The notes beneath the pieces are model-generated. The model had not been told where the DNA came from, did no database searches, and saw nothing but the letters and a program-made list of their open reading frames with translations. From Thinopyrum elongatum (lineage: Eukaryota > Streptophyta > Magnoliopsida > Poales > Poaceae): a DNA stretch of 64,000 nucleotides. The stretch covers positions 96,054,185-96,118,184 of the forward strand of contig CM022302.1 of NCBI GenBank assembly GCA_011799875.1, given 5' to 3'. Position 1 is the stretch's first letter; each line of letters opens with the position of its first letter. Shown piece after piece: positions 12,271 to 25,044 of this stretch. The position numbers and the translations under genes are program-made.

Positions 12271-12688
12271 ATGAGCCGGCAATGGATGTACAATGACCGA
12301 CGCTCTCCCCAGTTCATTAATGGCGTGCATAGTTTTCTGCGTGCGGCTGAGGCAAACAAGCGGTATGATTTTATGTGTTGTACATGTGGTGTCTGTAAGA
12401 ATGATAGGAATTACTCTAGCTCAAAAGTCCTTCACGTCCAACTGTTTACATCCGGTTTCATGTCCGTATATAACTGTTGGACCAAGCAGGGAGAAAGAGG
12501 GGTTCTAATGGAAGACAATGAAGAAGAAGAGGATGATGACAACTATCCTAGGTTCCCTGAATACGATGGTACTACAATGGGGGAAGACGCTGAAGAAGAG
12601 GCATCAGATGAGCCCGCTGATGATCTTGCTCGGGCCATTCCTGATGCAAAGAGAAACTGCGCAAGTGAAAAGGAGAAGTTGAAGTTGC
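12271..12688 (+). pseudogene. CACTA copy A transposase (TNP2-type), N-terminal exon with transposase-associated domain
   Basis: Begins MSRQWMYNDRRSPQF and carries the Cys-rich pattern of the plant transposase-associated domain (CCTCGVCKN) followed by an acidic stretch (DNEEEEDDDNY). An in-frame ATG also occurs two codons upstream (12265). In CACTA elements TNP2 is the DDE-type enzyme that binds and cuts the element ends. The reading is interrupted after KLKLL by the solo-LTR-like insertion and resumes at 14267. Copies B and C have the same exon. Confidence 0.88.
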
Positions 12689-14266
12689 TGATACGTCTCC
12701 AACGTATCTATAATTTTTGATTGTTCCATGCTATTATATTATCTGTTTTGGATGTTTAATGGGCTTTAATATGCTCTTTTATATTATTTTTGGGACTAAC
12801 CTATTAACCGGAGGCCCAGTGCCAGTTTCTGTTTTTTTGCGTATTTTAGAGTTTCGCAGAAAAGGAATACCAAACGGAATGAAACCTTCAGGATGATCTT
12901 TCTTGGACCGAAAGCAATCCAGAAGACTTGGAGTTGAAGTCTAGAACTCCTCGAGGAGGCCACGAGGCAGGAGGGCACGCCCAGGGGGGGTAGGCGCGCC
13001 CCCCACCGTCGTGGGCCCCTCGTAGCTCCACCGACGTACTTCTTTTGCCTATATATACTCTTATACCCTAGAAACATCAGGGGGAGCCACAAAACCACTT
13101 TTCCACCGCCGCAACCTTCTGTACCCGTGAGATCCCATCTTGGCGCCTTTTCCGGCGATCTGCCGGAGGGGGAATCGATCACGGAGGGCTTCTACATCAA
13201 CACCATTGCCTTCTGATGAAGCGTGAGTAGTTTACCACAGACCTTCGGGTCCATAGTTATTAGCTAGATGGCTTCTTCTCTCTCTTTGATTCTCAATACA
13301 AAGTTCTCCTCGATGTTCTTGGAGATCTATTCGATGTAATACTCTTTTGCGGTGTGTTTGCCGAGATCCGATGAATTGTGGATTTATGAACAAGATTATC
13401 TATGAATATTATTTGGTTCTTCTCTGAATTCTTATATGCATGATTTGATATCTTTGCAAGTCTCTTCGAATTATCGGTTTAGTTTGGCCTACTAGATTGA
13501 TCTTTCTTGCAATGGGAGAAGTGCTTAGCTTTGGGTTCAATCTTGTGCTGTCCTTTCCCAGTGACAGTAGGGGCAGCAAGGCACGTATTGTATTGTTGCC
13601 ATCGAGGATAAAAAGATGGGGTTTATATCATATTGCTTGAGTTTATCCCTCTACATCATGTCATCTTGCTTAATGCGTTACTCCGTTCTTATGAACTTAA
13701 TACTCTAGATGCATGCTGGATAGCGGTCGATGTGTGGAGTAATAGTAGTAGATGCAAAATCATTTCGGTCTACTTGAAACAGACATGATGCCTATATTCA
13801 TGATCATTGCCTTAGATATCTTTATAACTATGCTCTTTTCTATCAATTGCTCGGCAGTAATTTGTTCACCCACCGTAATACATGCTATCTTGAGAGAAGC
13901 CACTAGTGAAACCTATGGCCCCCGGGTTTCTTTTCTATTATATTGCATCTCTTTTATTTACATCGCATCTCGTTTACTATTTTGCAATCTTTACTTTCCA
14001 ATCTATACAACAAAAATACCAAAAATATTTACTTTACTATCTTTATTAGATCTCACTTTTGCGAGTGACCGTGAAGGGATTGACAACCCCTTTATCGCGT
14101 TGGTTGCAAGGTTCTTGATTGTTTGTGCAGGTACTAGGTGACTTGTGCATTGTCTCCTACTGGATTGATACCTTGGTTCTCAAAAACTGAGGGAAATACT
14201 TACGCTACTTTGCTGCATCACCCTTTCCTCTTCAAGGGAAAATCAACGCATGCTCAAGAGGTAGCA
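12689..14266 (+). mobile_element. Solo-LTR-like insertion (1.58 kb) with near-perfect 5-bp target duplication
   Basis: Starts TGATACGTCTCC and ends GAGGTAGCA, so it has TG...CA ends. It is flanked by gttgc and attgc, a 5-bp duplication with one transition. Removing it restores the transposase frame seen in copies B and C (KLKLQRMLED). It has a TATA-like box and no coding region. The sequence resembles a repeat common in Triticeae, but I do not assign a family. It could also be a non-autonomous element rather than an LTR recombination product. Orientation is inferred from the TATA box. Confidence 0.7.
13050..13057 (+). promoter_or_regulatory. TATA-like box in the solo LTR
   Basis: TATATATA, followed about 65 bp later by a leader-like stretch (ccgccgcaaccttctgtacc). 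This is consistent with an LTR promoter on the plus strand. Confidence 0.5.
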
Positions 14267-16097
14267 ATTGCAGCGCATGTTAGAGGATCAAAAGAAATTG
14301 TTGTACCCAAATTGCGAAGATGACAAGAAAAAGTTGGGTACCACACTGGAATTGCTGCAATGGAAGGCAGAGAATGGTGTATCTGACAAGGGATTTGAAA
14401 AGTTGCTGAAAATGTTAAAAAGATGCTTCCAAAGGACAACGAATTGCCCGACAGTACGTACGAAGCAAAGAAGGTTGTCTACCCTCTAGGATTAGATGTG
14501 CACAATATACATGCATGCCCTAATGACTGCATCCTCTACTGTAGTGACGAGTACGAGAATTTGAATGCATGCCCGGTATACGGTGCATTGTGCTATAAGA
14601 TCAGCCGCGAAGACCCTGGTTATGTTGAGGGCGAGCACCCCAGGAAGAGGATTCCTGCCAAGGTGATGTGGTATGCTCCTATAATACCATGGTTGAAACG
14701 TTTGTTCCAAAACAAAGAGCATGCCAAGTTGTTGCAATGGCACAAAGAAGAACGTAAGAAAGGCGGGAAGTTGAGAGTACCCGCTGATGGGTCGCAGTGG
14801 AGAAAAATCGAGAGAAAGTGGTCGGAGTTTGCAGCTGACGCAAGGAACTTATGGTTTGGTATAAGTGCCGATGGCATTAATCCTTTTGGGGAGCAGAGCA
14901 GCAATCTTAGCACCTGGCATGTGACTCTATGTATATATAACCTTCCTCCTTGGTTGTGCATGAAGCAGAAGTTCATTATGATGCCAGTGCTCATCCAAGG
15001 CCCCAAGCAACCCGACAACGACATTGATGTGTACCTAAGGCCATTAGTTGAAGAACTTTTATAGTTGTGGGATATAAAAGGTGTACGTGTGTGGGATGAG
15101 CACAAACAGCAGGAATTTGACCTACGAGCGTTGCTGTTTATAACCATCAATGATTGGCCTGCTCTTAGTAACCTTTCAGGACATACAAACAAGGGATACA
15201 ATGCATGCATGCACTGTTTAGATGAGACCAAAAGTATATATTTGAAAAAATGTAAGAAGAATGTGTACCCGGGACATCGTCGATTTATTCCGATCAAGCA
15301 TCTCTTAAGAAAGAAAGGCAAGCATTTCAAAGGTGAGGCAGATCACCGGAAGAAGCCTGACCACCGTACTGGTGATCATATACTTGATATGGTCAAGGAT
15401 TTAAAAGTAATCTTTGGAAAGGGTCCTGGCGGACAATCTGTTCCGAATGACGCTGACGAACACGCACCGATGTCGAAGAAGAAATCTATATTTTGGGACC
15501 TACCCTATTGGAAAGTCCTAGAGGTCCGCTCTGCAATCGAGGTGATGCACGTGATGAAGAATCTTTGCGTGAACCTGCTAGGCTTCTTGGGCATGTATGG
15601 GAAGACAAAAGATACACTGGAGGCACGTGAGGACCAGCAACGTATGCACGAAAAAGACGGCGTGCATCCAAAGCAGTATCAATGTCCTGCCAGCTACGCT
15701 CTTGCCAAAGAACTGAAGGAAATCTTCTTTGAATGCCTGCTCAGTATGAAGGTCCCGTATGGCTTCTCGTCGAACATAAAGGGAATAATAAGTATGGCAG
15801 AGAAAAAATTCCAAAACCTAAAGTCTCATGACTGCCACGTGATTATGACGCAATTGCTTCCGGTTGCATTGAGGGGGCTTCTACCGGAAAATGTTCGATT
15901 AGCCATTGTGAAGCTATGTGCATTAATCAATGCAATTTCTTAGAAGGTAATCGATCCAGAAATCCTACCAATGTTACAGAATGATTGGGTGCAATGTCTT
16001 GTCAGTTTCGAGTTGGTGTTCCTACCATCCTTCTTCAATATCATGACGCACGTCCTAGTTCACCTAGTCGAAGAGATTGCCATTCTGGGTCATGTAT
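14267..16097 (+). pseudogene. CACTA copy A transposase (TNP2-type), core region
   Basis: Continues the transposase: LQRMLEDQKKLLYPNCEDD, then NACPVYGALCYK, ADGINPFGEQSS, and the hallmark DLRALLFITINDWPALSNLSG and CMHCLDET motifs of the TNP2 core. It ends in a DUF4218-like region (LLPENVRLAIVKL, SFFNIMTHVLVHLVEEI). Breaks: a one-base deletion near 14420 in a run of A (KMLKR to MLPKDNE), TAG at 15062-15064 (VEELL*LWDIK) and TAG at about 15941 (NAIS*KVID). The Tat-type element then splits the gene at 16097, and coding resumes at 26371. Confidence 0.92.
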
Positions 16098-17004
16098 TGT
16101 CGATGCAACAGACGCTGGGTCCATTGCCCGGACTGTGCACAGGCCCAGAGACAAGATTACAAGACCAAGATCAGACCAAGCAAGGAGGATCAATTCCCTT
16201 GAAGGATCGAAGTGCAGGTCGAGAAGGCCAAGGTGAGCCAGAGGAGCAAGGCGTCACTAAGGAAAGGACCGACCTTGCCGGGCAGGTGAGCCCGGCAAGG
16301 TTGGGTTTTGCCCTGGAAGCAAGCTCCCAGATCGTCCCGGCAGGCCTGCCGGGGCTGGCGGAGGCAAGCCACTCCACCGCTCCACCTCACAAGCAACGCA
16401 AGTCATTAATCAGAGCGATGTCGACCTCGAAGGTGACTAAGTGGCTGCTTTTTGCCACATGGCAGCCACTTCCTACAGCAAACACCTCTATATGACACCC
16501 GTCCTGAGACGTGTCAAACAAGCAGGCGCGAAGCTGGCAAAACAGCCCGGCAGGGCCTGCCGGGCGAGCTGTGATGTGACACTGAGTGGCGCATTTAATG
16601 CGCTCTGTCAGCCTGCAGAGTTAGGTATGATAGCACTGTTAGCTATCTAATCAGTACGCAAAGACTGATTTGCCACTGTGGTGACCCCTTAATCTATAAA
16701 AGGAGGCCCATGGCGACCGTAAAAAGGGTTGGACCCTCGTATATTCATACGCGCGTAGCCACTCTCGCCCCCAAAGCAACCTTGCCGGGCGAGTGTGCTA
16801 CGTCCACCACCATTATCCACCATCAATCCACCAAAGCAGGAGTAGGGTTTTACGCCTCACGGCGGCCCAAATCTGGGTAAAAACTGCCCGTGTGATCTCT
16901 GACGTGATGCGCGACGCTTCTCCGCTCTTTGTGCAACGTGCCCATCCCCCCGCCGAACCAAAAGGGGCTCATGGCCCCATAGGTGGCCGTGGTTTCCCAC
17001 AACA
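16098..17004 (+). repeat. 5' LTR of the Tat-type element
   Basis: Begins TGTCGATGCAACAGAC and ends CCCACAACA, and matches 25465-26370 throughout. It contains a clear TATAAAAGG box at 16695-16703. Confidence 0.93.
16695..16703 (+). promoter_or_regulatory. TATA box in the Tat-type 5' LTR
   Basis: TATAAAAGG about 300 bp before the LTR end. The identical motif is in the 3' LTR at 26062-26070. It is probably the promoter of the genomic RNA. Confidence 0.7.
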
Positions 17005-17008
17005 TCTT

Positions 17009-17026
17009 TGGCGCGCCATGTAGGGG
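17009..17026 (+). promoter_or_regulatory. Primer-binding site of the Tat-type element
   Basis: TGGCGCGCCATGTAGGGG, four bases after the LTR end. TGGCGC-type sites are typical of Athila/Tat gypsy elements. The exact primer tRNA is not determined here. Confidence 0.65.
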
Positions 17027-17104
17027 CATCACTCGCGTGAACCCGAGAGCGTACGCTGTGCGTCATCTTCATTGATATTTTCGTCGTCGACGGCGTCATC
17101 GACT

Positions 17105-17886
17105 ATGGCGCCCAGGAGGAAGCTCGGAGCTACAAATCACCCGTCCACCTCGAAGGCTCCGCCGCCCGCGATCGCCGACGTCGCGGGGAATGCGGGGCCT
17201 CGCGAGGATGGGGATGCTGCGGGGGACGTGGTCGGCACAGGCGGCGCCGTCGCCACCTCCCCCACGGCTGAAGCAGGAACGGGAGGCACCGGGGAAGGAC
17301 AGCATCAGCAACATCCCAACGGCCATGCTCCACGAGGCACAGATGGGGGGATCATTCCGCCTGAACCCCTTCTCCTCGCCAACGGGCGCAGCCGCAGTGA
17401 TGACGCTCGTTCCAGGGCAAATCGCAACCCTCCGGCCGCCCCGGCTGCGAGCGTGACCGCAGGCCACGTGCCACCCTCGGGGCGGCCTGACCCAGCTACT
17501 GTGCCCAACGGAGCCGCTGGCCCTCAGGCGCCTCCGCCACGTCACCACGCCATCCAAACGGCTGGTTCGCGGTCGCCACCGGCAACATCAAGAGCCGAGC
17601 GACACTACGATCTACATCGTCATCACCTATGCCAAGTACTGCCTCGGAGGCCATGGTGCGAGCCCAACTGCTGTTGAGATTTCCACCGGCGGCAGACCAG
17701 ATGGATGAGTGGCGAGCCACCATCCAAAGTCTGATTGGTTTTGCCGAGGCGGAAGGATCACAGCGGGCCGGACCACCACGGCCTTCCCAGGCAGCAACGA
17801 CGGCTCGTGCGGCTGGTCGTGCGGGAGGGGCCACCCTCACAGTGCAATCCCCACCACGGCAAGACGCCCGGGAGCCGCAAAACTAA
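17105..17886 (+). pseudogene. Tat-type gag, N-terminal low-complexity part
   Basis: Starts MAPRRKLGATNHPSTSK, then an Ala/Gly/Pro-rich region. The frame is lost after about 17600 and a second frame continues at 17629-17886 (VRAQLLLRFPPAADQMDEW). It is probably the disordered N-terminus of Gag; the assignment rests on its position between the PBS and the capsid-like region. Confidence 0.6.
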
Positions 17887-17904
17887 GCACCCGATGACGT
17901 CTCG

Positions 17905-19151
17905 ATGGCCTCGTCAGACCCTCGAGCGCGTCAAGGCCGACAGCGTGCCTCGGAGGGCAGGCGAAGGGAAGGTGCGTGCGTCATCGACGAGCGACGTCGC
18001 GACAACCCCCGCCGGTCCAATGGATACGATGGCCCTGACATCGACAAGCCCGCGCTCGGAGATGGAGGGTGCCTGCCTTTCGAGGTTGGGTGCCCTGCCT
18101 TCACCCGTGAGCTGCGGCAAGTCCGTTGGCCGTCCACTCACACGTTCAAGCCAGAGATACCCAAGAAGTACAATGGGAGACTAAACCCGGCAGAGTTCTT
18201 GAGCATCTACACCATCGCTGTTCAAGCTGCCGGGGGAAGAGATGAGAAGGTGTTCGCCAACTACTTCCCTTTGGCCCTCAAGTCAAATGTGAGGTCTTGG
18301 CTGATGCACCTGCCGGAGAACTCCATTTCGACCTGGGCTGACATGTGCCATGAGTTCATTGGTGCCTTCACGGGCGGCCATCAAAACCAGGGCGGCCCAG
18401 CGACTTGGAGCTTCTTCAGCAGAAAGAAGGAGAGACTCTACAGAAGTACTTGCAGAGATTCAGCCGAGTCCACAGGAATATCCCAGATATCCACCCAGCA
18501 GCCATGATAGCTGCCTTCCAATCCAACGTGCGCAACCGCAGGATACGTTCCAAGATGAACGTTCAGTTGCCCAAGACTGTGAAGGATCTCTACACTTTGG
18601 TGGACAAATGTGCTCGGGTGGAGGAGGGGAGGAAACTTCCTGGAGAGGAAGATTGCGTCGACATCGACTCAGAAGATGACGACGAGACCATCAGTAAGAA
18701 GAAGAAGAACAAGAAGCACAACAAGAAGCGCAAGGATAAGACAGTGATGACTGTTGAGGGGTCAGGCACGCCTAGTACCGGCAAGAAGGCCAAGGTTGAA
18801 GCTCCCGGCAAGGAGGCTACCGCATGCGCTGACTGCCGGGAGGCAGCGGCTGCCGAGAAAGCTGGGAAATGTGATGGGCCGTACTACAAGATTCATCGGA
18901 CCAAGGGCCATGATCTCCAGGAGTGTCATCAGGTTGAGCAGCTCGTCAAGAGGCAGAAGGCTGAGTATGAGAAGCGTGATAAGGAAAAAGGTCAGAATGG
19001 CGCTGGCGGGAAGGGCCGGGGTGGTGAAGCAAATCGCCCGGCAAGGCTCCTCGGAACCAAGGGAAACCCGCCAAAGGCCGAGAGAAGGAGGATTGCAGTA
19101 ATGAGAGTGATGGAGGGAATGAAGAGGAAACCAGCGACCAGGAATTCTAGA
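17905..19151 (+). pseudogene. Tat-type gag, capsid-like region and nucleocapsid
   Basis: Capsid-like motifs are IPKKYNGRLNPAEFLSIY, FPLALKSNVRSWLMHLPE and SISTWADMCHEFIGAFTG. A frameshift at about 18390-18410 moves the reading to the next frame, with LQKYLQRFSRVHRNIPD and LYTLVDKCARVEEGRK. A Lys-rich stretch follows, then a degenerate zinc-knuckle-like pattern (CDGPYYKIHRTKGHDLQEC). The gag core packages the element RNA in working copies. Confidence 0.85.
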
Positions 19152-19189
19152 AGGCCACTGACGCCCTGTGCATTGACGGAGGTGCATCT

Positions 19190-19765
19190 TTGCACTCCTC
19201 TCACTGCCAACTTAAACAGTGGGCGCGTGAGGTCAATGCCGTGGAGCCAGCGGCAGATTCTCGGAAGCCGCTCAAGTGGTCATGCACGCCCATCATCTTT
19301 GATGAAGAGGACCACCCCGACCGCATTACTGCGGTAGGGTGCTTGCCATTGTTGGTCTCACCAACAATTCGCAACCTCAAGGTCACGAAGATGCTGGTTG
19401 ACGGCGGGGCCGGGTTGAATCTGATTTCCCCAAAGGTTATCAGCAAACTCTAGATAGCAGAGGAAGAACTTAAGGCCATAGGCACGTTTCAAGGAGTCAA
19501 TCCCGGCAGGAGCCGTCCTAAGGGAAAGGTTACGTTGCCAGTGACATTTGGAGGAGAGTTGAACTACAGGACTAAGAAAGTTGTGTTTGATGTGGTTGAC
19601 CTCCCCCTACCGTACAACGGGATCCTTGGGCGCCCGGCCCTGGCCAGATTCATGGCAGCATCCCACTATGCCTACAACACCTTGAAGATGCCAGGACCGA
19701 TGGGCGTCATTTCCGTTTCGTCTGACAAGAAAGACGCAATTATTTGCGTGGATAAGATGTACTAG
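19190..19765 (+). pseudogene. Tat-type aspartic protease region
   Basis: Contains KMLVDGGAGLNLISPKV (the DGG variant of the active site, usual in this lineage) and, after a stop at about 19451, LPYNGILGRPALARFMA with the ILGRP motif. At least one stop separates the two halves. Confidence 0.78.
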
Positions 19766-20007
19766 GACGCGGTCACGGCAGAGGTCGCGGAAGCCACAGT
19801 TCCCGCCAAGGAAAAGCATAGCAGAGGCACTCGTAAGGAATCCGGAAAGCGTACCTCTGCGGAATGTGCCGCACCCATTGATGACATGCCAGAGAGTTCC
19901 AATAGCAAGAGATCCAAGGATGCTCCACCCCAAGTGAAAAAGGTCACGGCAGGGCTGGCTGGTGCTGATGGTACTTTCACTATCAGTGCCACCCTTGATG
20001 ACAAATA

Positions 20008-21485
20008 GGAAAGCAAGCTCGTTGCCTCCCTGCGGGCGAATATCGATGTGTTTGCCTGGCAACCATCTGATATCCCCGGTGTTCCCAGGGAGGTAATCGA
20101 GCACCACCTTGCTGTCTGCCCACATGCCTGACCCGTTAAGCAGAAGGTTTGGAAGTAGGCCTTGGAGTGGCAGCAGTTCATTGCCGAGGAAATCAACAAA
20201 CTTGAAGTAGTTGGTTTGGTCAGAGGAGTACTGCATCCAACATGGTTAGCAAACCCAGTGGTTGTGCGCAAGGCTAATGGAAAATGGAGGCTTTGCATAG
20301 ATTTCACCGATCTAAACAAGGCATGCCCAAAGCACCCATTTCCCTTGCCGCGCAACAACCAGATCGTGGATTCTATTTCAGGATGTGAGTTGCTCTCTTT
20401 TCTGGATGCATACTCTGGATACCATCAGATTTTTATGTCCAAGGAAGACGAAGAAAAGACCTCATTCATCACCCCCATGCGGCACGTACTGCTTTGTGCG
20501 CATGCCTTTCTGGTTGAAGAGTGCCGGGTCCACTTTTGCAAGAGCAGTCCAGATTGGTTTTGAACCACAGTTGCACAGGAACATTGAAGCCTATATGGAT
20601 GATATTGTGGTCAATACCAAGGACAGATCAACCCTCATCCAGGATTTAGAAGAGACATTTGCTAATCTGCGCAAGATCAACTTGAAACTGAATCCGGAGA
20701 AGTGCATGTTTGGCGTTCCCTCCGGCAAGCTACTTGGTTTCTTTGTGTCCCACCGTGGGATAGAGGCCAACCCCGATAAGATCAAGGCCATTGATCAGAT
20801 ACAGGCACCCAAGACAGTTAAGGATGTGAGGCATTTGCCAGGATGCGTTGCCGCGCTTAGTAGATTCATCTCCAAGTCTGCCGAGCGCGCCTTGCTGTTC
20901 TTCAAGATTTTGAAGAGGGAAGGACCCATGAAGTGGACCCCGGAAGCAGATGCAGCGCTGCAGGATTTGAAGACCTACTTGTCTTCTGTGCCTACTTTGG
21001 TTGCACCCAAACCACAAGAGCCGTTGCTGCTATATCTGGCAGCAACTAATCAAGTGATTAGTGCGGCGCTAGTAGCACAGTGGGAAATAGAAGGAGCAGC
21101 AACCTCAGCAAGTGTCCCACCCGGGGAAGAGAAAGAGAGTGGCCCGGCAAGGCCAGATACGGATCAGGACAAAGAGGAGCACGGCAGCGGAGGCAACCCC
21201 AAGGACGCGGCAAGAAAGAAGGTGGTGCAGCGCCCAGTATACTTCGTCAGCTCCCTGTTGCAGGGGACTAGATCCAGGTATTCTGGCATGCAAAAATTGA
21301 TCTTTGGCCTTGTCATGGCCTCAAGGAAACTGCGCCACTACTTCCAAGCCCATGAGATCATGGTTGTCACCTGCTTCCCGTTGCAAAGGATACTTCGAAA
21401 CCCAGAGGCTACCGGCAGGATAGTGGAGTGGGCATTGGAGTTGTCCAGCTTTGGCCTGAAGTTTGAAAGCACATCAACAATCTAG
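20008..21485 (+). pseudogene. Tat-type reverse transcriptase and first RNase H
   Basis: RT motifs: WLANPVVVRKANGKWRLCID, DLNKACPKHPFPLP, LLSFLDAYSGYHQI, then after a frameshift near 20480 MPFWLKSAGSTFARAVQ and the palm motif YMDDIVV. Connection and RNase H follow (LLLYLAATNQVISAALV, RPVYFVSSLLQGTRSRYSG). Early stops at about 20130 and 20157 and a stop at 21483 break it. Confidence 0.88.
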
Positions 21486-21529
21486 AGCAGGGCGTTGGCA
21501 GAGTTTATTGCAGAACACCAACCCCTGAT

Positions 21530-21958
21530 GAAGAAATACTCGAAACAGTTATCCCCGGCAAGGAAGCGCCCCAAGAATGGATCATGTATTTCGATGGTGC
21601 CTTCTCCCTACAAGGTGCAGGAGCTGGCGTGCTTCTCGTTGCTCCCACTAGAGACCACCTAAGGTACGTCATCCAGATGCACTTTCCCCGGGAGGAGGCG
21701 ACCAACAATACAGCAGAGTATGAAGGGCTTCTTGCCGGGCTCAGGATTGCCACGGAATTGGGAATCAAGAAGCTGATCATTCCAGGAGATTCACAACTGG
21801 TGGTGAGACAAGTCAACAAGGATTACCAAAGCCCATTGATGGAGGCATACGTCGAGGAAGTGAGAAGATTGGAGGAGCGCTTTGACGGGTTGCAAACGGA
21901 GCACGTACCCTATGCGGAAAACAGCATTGCTGATCACCTGTCAAAGTGTGCTGCGTAG
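21530..21958 (+). pseudogene. Second, archaeal-type RNase H of the Tat-type element
   Basis: From 21584 it reads MYFDGAFSLQGAGAGV, NNTAEYEGLLAGL, IPGDSQLVVRQV and NSIADHLSK, giving the D-E-D catalytic pattern of type I RNase H. This extra domain, between the RT-linked RNase H and integrase, marks the Tat lineage. It is frameshifted relative to the RT. Confidence 0.85.
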
Positions 21959-22326
21959 AAGCTTCATGTGGAACCAGGAACTTTTGTTCTCCATCTTACT
22001 CAGCCCTATCTCCGACAACAATGTCCCGAAAGAGGAGGAAATTGGACTCCGGTAAGCCTCTCCCGGTAGAGCCTTTCGGGGCTCCTGGCAGGGACCCTGC
22101 CGGAAACAACTCCCCTTCAATTGCCGGGCTGCACCCTCCTGCCGGGCCACTGGTCCTCGCGGTCGAGGGATGTGCCCCCACGAATGAGGAGGTGCCGCTA
22201 GTCCTCGTTGCCGAGCCTCAGGCTCCAACTTGGGCAAGGCACATAGTCCATTTCCTCCAAACCGGAGAACTTCCCGAAGAGCAAGAGGAAGTTGAAAGAG
22301 TAGCCCGAAGGGCCAGTATGTATTAG

Positions 22327-23466
22327 TTTATTGATGACACACTATACAGAAGAAGGCCCAATGGTGTGAAATTGAAGTGCATTTGCCGGGAAGGAGGAAA
22401 GGAACTGCTGGCAGAGATACACAAAGGTATGTGCAGCTCCCACCTTGGATCAAGGGCTTTGGTTGGGAAAGCATTCCGGCAAGGATTCTATTGGCCCATA
22501 GCCCTCCAAGATGCGGTTGAGCTCATCACTAAGTGTGAAGCCTGTCAGTTCCATTCCAAAAATATCCATCTGCCTACCCAAGCACTCCAGACAATCCCTT
22601 TGTCATGGCCGTTTTCGGTCTGGGGGCTCGATATCCTCGGCCCTTTCCCCCGAGCTGCTGGGGGCTTTGAATTCTTGTTCGTTGCAATCGAAAAGTTTAC
22701 AAAGTGGCCGGAAGTAGATGCCGTGAGAAATGTGACTGCTCAGTCAGCTATCAAGTTCTTGAAAGGATTGGTGTGCCGCTTCGGGGTCCCTGCTCGGATC
22801 ATCATCGACAATGGCACCCAGTTCACGAGCCGCGCCTTCATACAATATGTTCATGCCCTCGGAAGCAAGATCTCATTTGCCTCTGTTGCACATCCCAGAA
22901 GCAATGGACAAGCTGAGAGGGCAAACGCTGAAGTGCTGTGAGGACTCAAGACAAGAATGTTTGATAAGCTGCGGAAGCAAGGCAGGCGATGGATCGATGA
23001 GCTGCCGGTGGTTCTTTGGTCCCTCAGAATGACACCAAATCGAGCTACCGGGCAGACTCCCTTCTCCCTAGTCTATGGGGCAGAAGCAGTTATCCCCACG
23101 GAACTCATTTACGGGTCACCTCGAGTACTTGCCTACGATGAAGTAGCGCAGGAACAGCACATGCATGACGACGCCGTGCTTCTCGAGGAGAACCGTCTCC
23201 GGGCTGCTACGCGTGCTGCACGCTACCAGCAAGCCCTGCATCGCTATCATAGCCGCAGGGTTCATGCCCGGTGTTTTGAGGAAGGTGACCTTGTCCTTAG
23301 GCGCGTTCAGTCCGCCGAGGGTACAAACAAGCTGTTGCCAAAGTGGGAAGGCCCTTACCGAGTAGTACGAGTCACCAGACCTGGCGCAGTCCGCCTGGAG
23401 ACCGGAGATGGCATTCAATTGCAAAACTCATGGAATATTGAGCATCTCCGCAAGTTCTACCCGTAA
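22327..23466 (+). pseudogene. Tat-type integrase
   Basis: Zinc-binding region SSHLGSRALVGKAFRQGFYW...KCEACQ, core triad in WGLDILGP, IIIDNGTQFT and RSNGQAERAN, then a C-terminal region (FSLVYGAEAVIPTEL, GDLVLRRV, GPYRVVRV). A TGA at about 22939-22941 splits it in frame, and there is no chromodomain. It ends with TAA at 23464-23466. Confidence 0.88.
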
Positions 23467-24705
23467 GGCGCGGCTGTCGGGCCCTGCCCGGCAGCCACCC
23501 TTTTGTATAGGCCTTGCCTCAGCTGCATGTAACCCCTTGTACAAAGCCAGGCGTAGACCCTGAGCAACAGAGAAATAATTGAAGCGTTGGGGGCCCCCGA
23601 CAAGTTGCATGCATGCATAAGCATATCATAAGCATTGCATGATTCATGTAGATAGGTTGCATGATCATGTAGATAGATTGCATCTGGCATCATCTTCATT
23701 TGCATAAACTGCTGGCTCCTGCCATGGACTTAGTCCCAGGAAGAGGATGCGAAGACGAGCCAGCACAGCGGTCTCCGGCAAGCCAAACAGATAAGTTCCA
23801 TCTCTTATCCATACATGTTTCGTGAGTAGGGCTTGTGCATATGAAAACCTCGCCGCCCCGGAAACAAAGGTACTCCCATCTACTGACATGAACATTGCTT
23901 CGGTTAGGATGGTCGTAGTGGCCTTTGGCTGAAAAGGGTTGGCGGGGGGCTGGTCTCTCCCAATGGGTTTTGCGCCCGGCAGGCTCAGCCTCACGGCAGC
24001 AATCCTATGGGATACCGGCAAGGTAGCTTACCAGGATCTACTTGTTTACATGAAAGTATAGAGGTGTTTCACCTCTGCATGGATATCATACATGCACAAG
24101 TGCCCGGCAAAGCTTATCTTTTTCATTAATATGCTGATCAACAAGTACAAATCTCACAGAACATAAACATGGATACGAGAGATTACATTATTTGAACTAA
24201 AATTTGGAAAGTGCCTACAGATTTAAGATTGAAAAAAGGTAAGTGCCCCGTGATGCCTTTGCCCTTGTCCATCTCCTTCAGGAAATCACAGGAAGGAACG
24301 GAGAAGGCGGAAGGTGGGCCTGGCTGGGATTCGGCGCCTCCCCAGGATCAGGAGAACACCGTCATCGGGCTAAGAGGAAGAAACCGGAGGGCAGACACGG
24401 GTGGTGGCACTGTCGGGAGCCTAGACGGAGTCACCGGCAAACACGACTCGTCGGAACGGTCGCCCCCGTTCTTGACGCGTCATGGGTTGCCGCCACCTTC
24501 CACACCACTGTAGCCCAAGGCTCCCGCCGCGCCCATCGATGCGAACGCCGCGCGCCCCGGGTGACCCCACAGAGAGCATGGACGTCCCCGACGGCCCGGC
24601 GATATGAAGACCCCGCCCGTTAAGGAAGCATGCATAAGGACTAGAGGCTCTCCCATGCACCCGACGGGCGGAGTACGGGGAGATAGGGTTCGCCCTCACC
24701 AATGG

Positions 24706-24975
24706 CTAACCATCTCTGCAACCTCCCTCCAACGCCGCAGGAAAATGGGGGATAGGCCACAATCGACTACCACACCTTCTGCCCATTATGGGCCTCGGCA
24801 TGGTGTCGTTTGCGTCGCCTCTCACTAAAATTGAAGCCACGGGTGACCCGGCGACGAGCACACCAGAGTCGCCACCTCTGGTACTACCGCCGCGCCGCCC
24901 GAGCGCCCCCATGGGGCTCACACGAAACTGCAAGCTAGGACCCAGGGCCTGGCCCCGGGCTCTTCCTTTCAGCAT
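24706..24975 (-). pseudogene. Antisense reading frame in the 3' region of the Tat-type element
   Basis: Reading from ATG at 24975 gives about 89 residues (MLKGRARGQALGPS..., RRGGSTRGGDSG..., MPRPIMGRRCG) before a stop. A further minus-strand frame follows at 24421-24702. The ATG lies about 70 bp downstream of the antisense TATA box. Extra antisense ORFs between integrase and the 3' LTR are known from other Tat-lineage elements; whether this is one of them is inference. It is probably decayed. Confidence 0.4.
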
Positions 24976-25044
24976 ACCCAAAAGAAGCAGGAGGTGGAGG
25001 AGGAGAGGAATGTGGATGAATGCCTCCGCTCCTCCCCTGCTCCT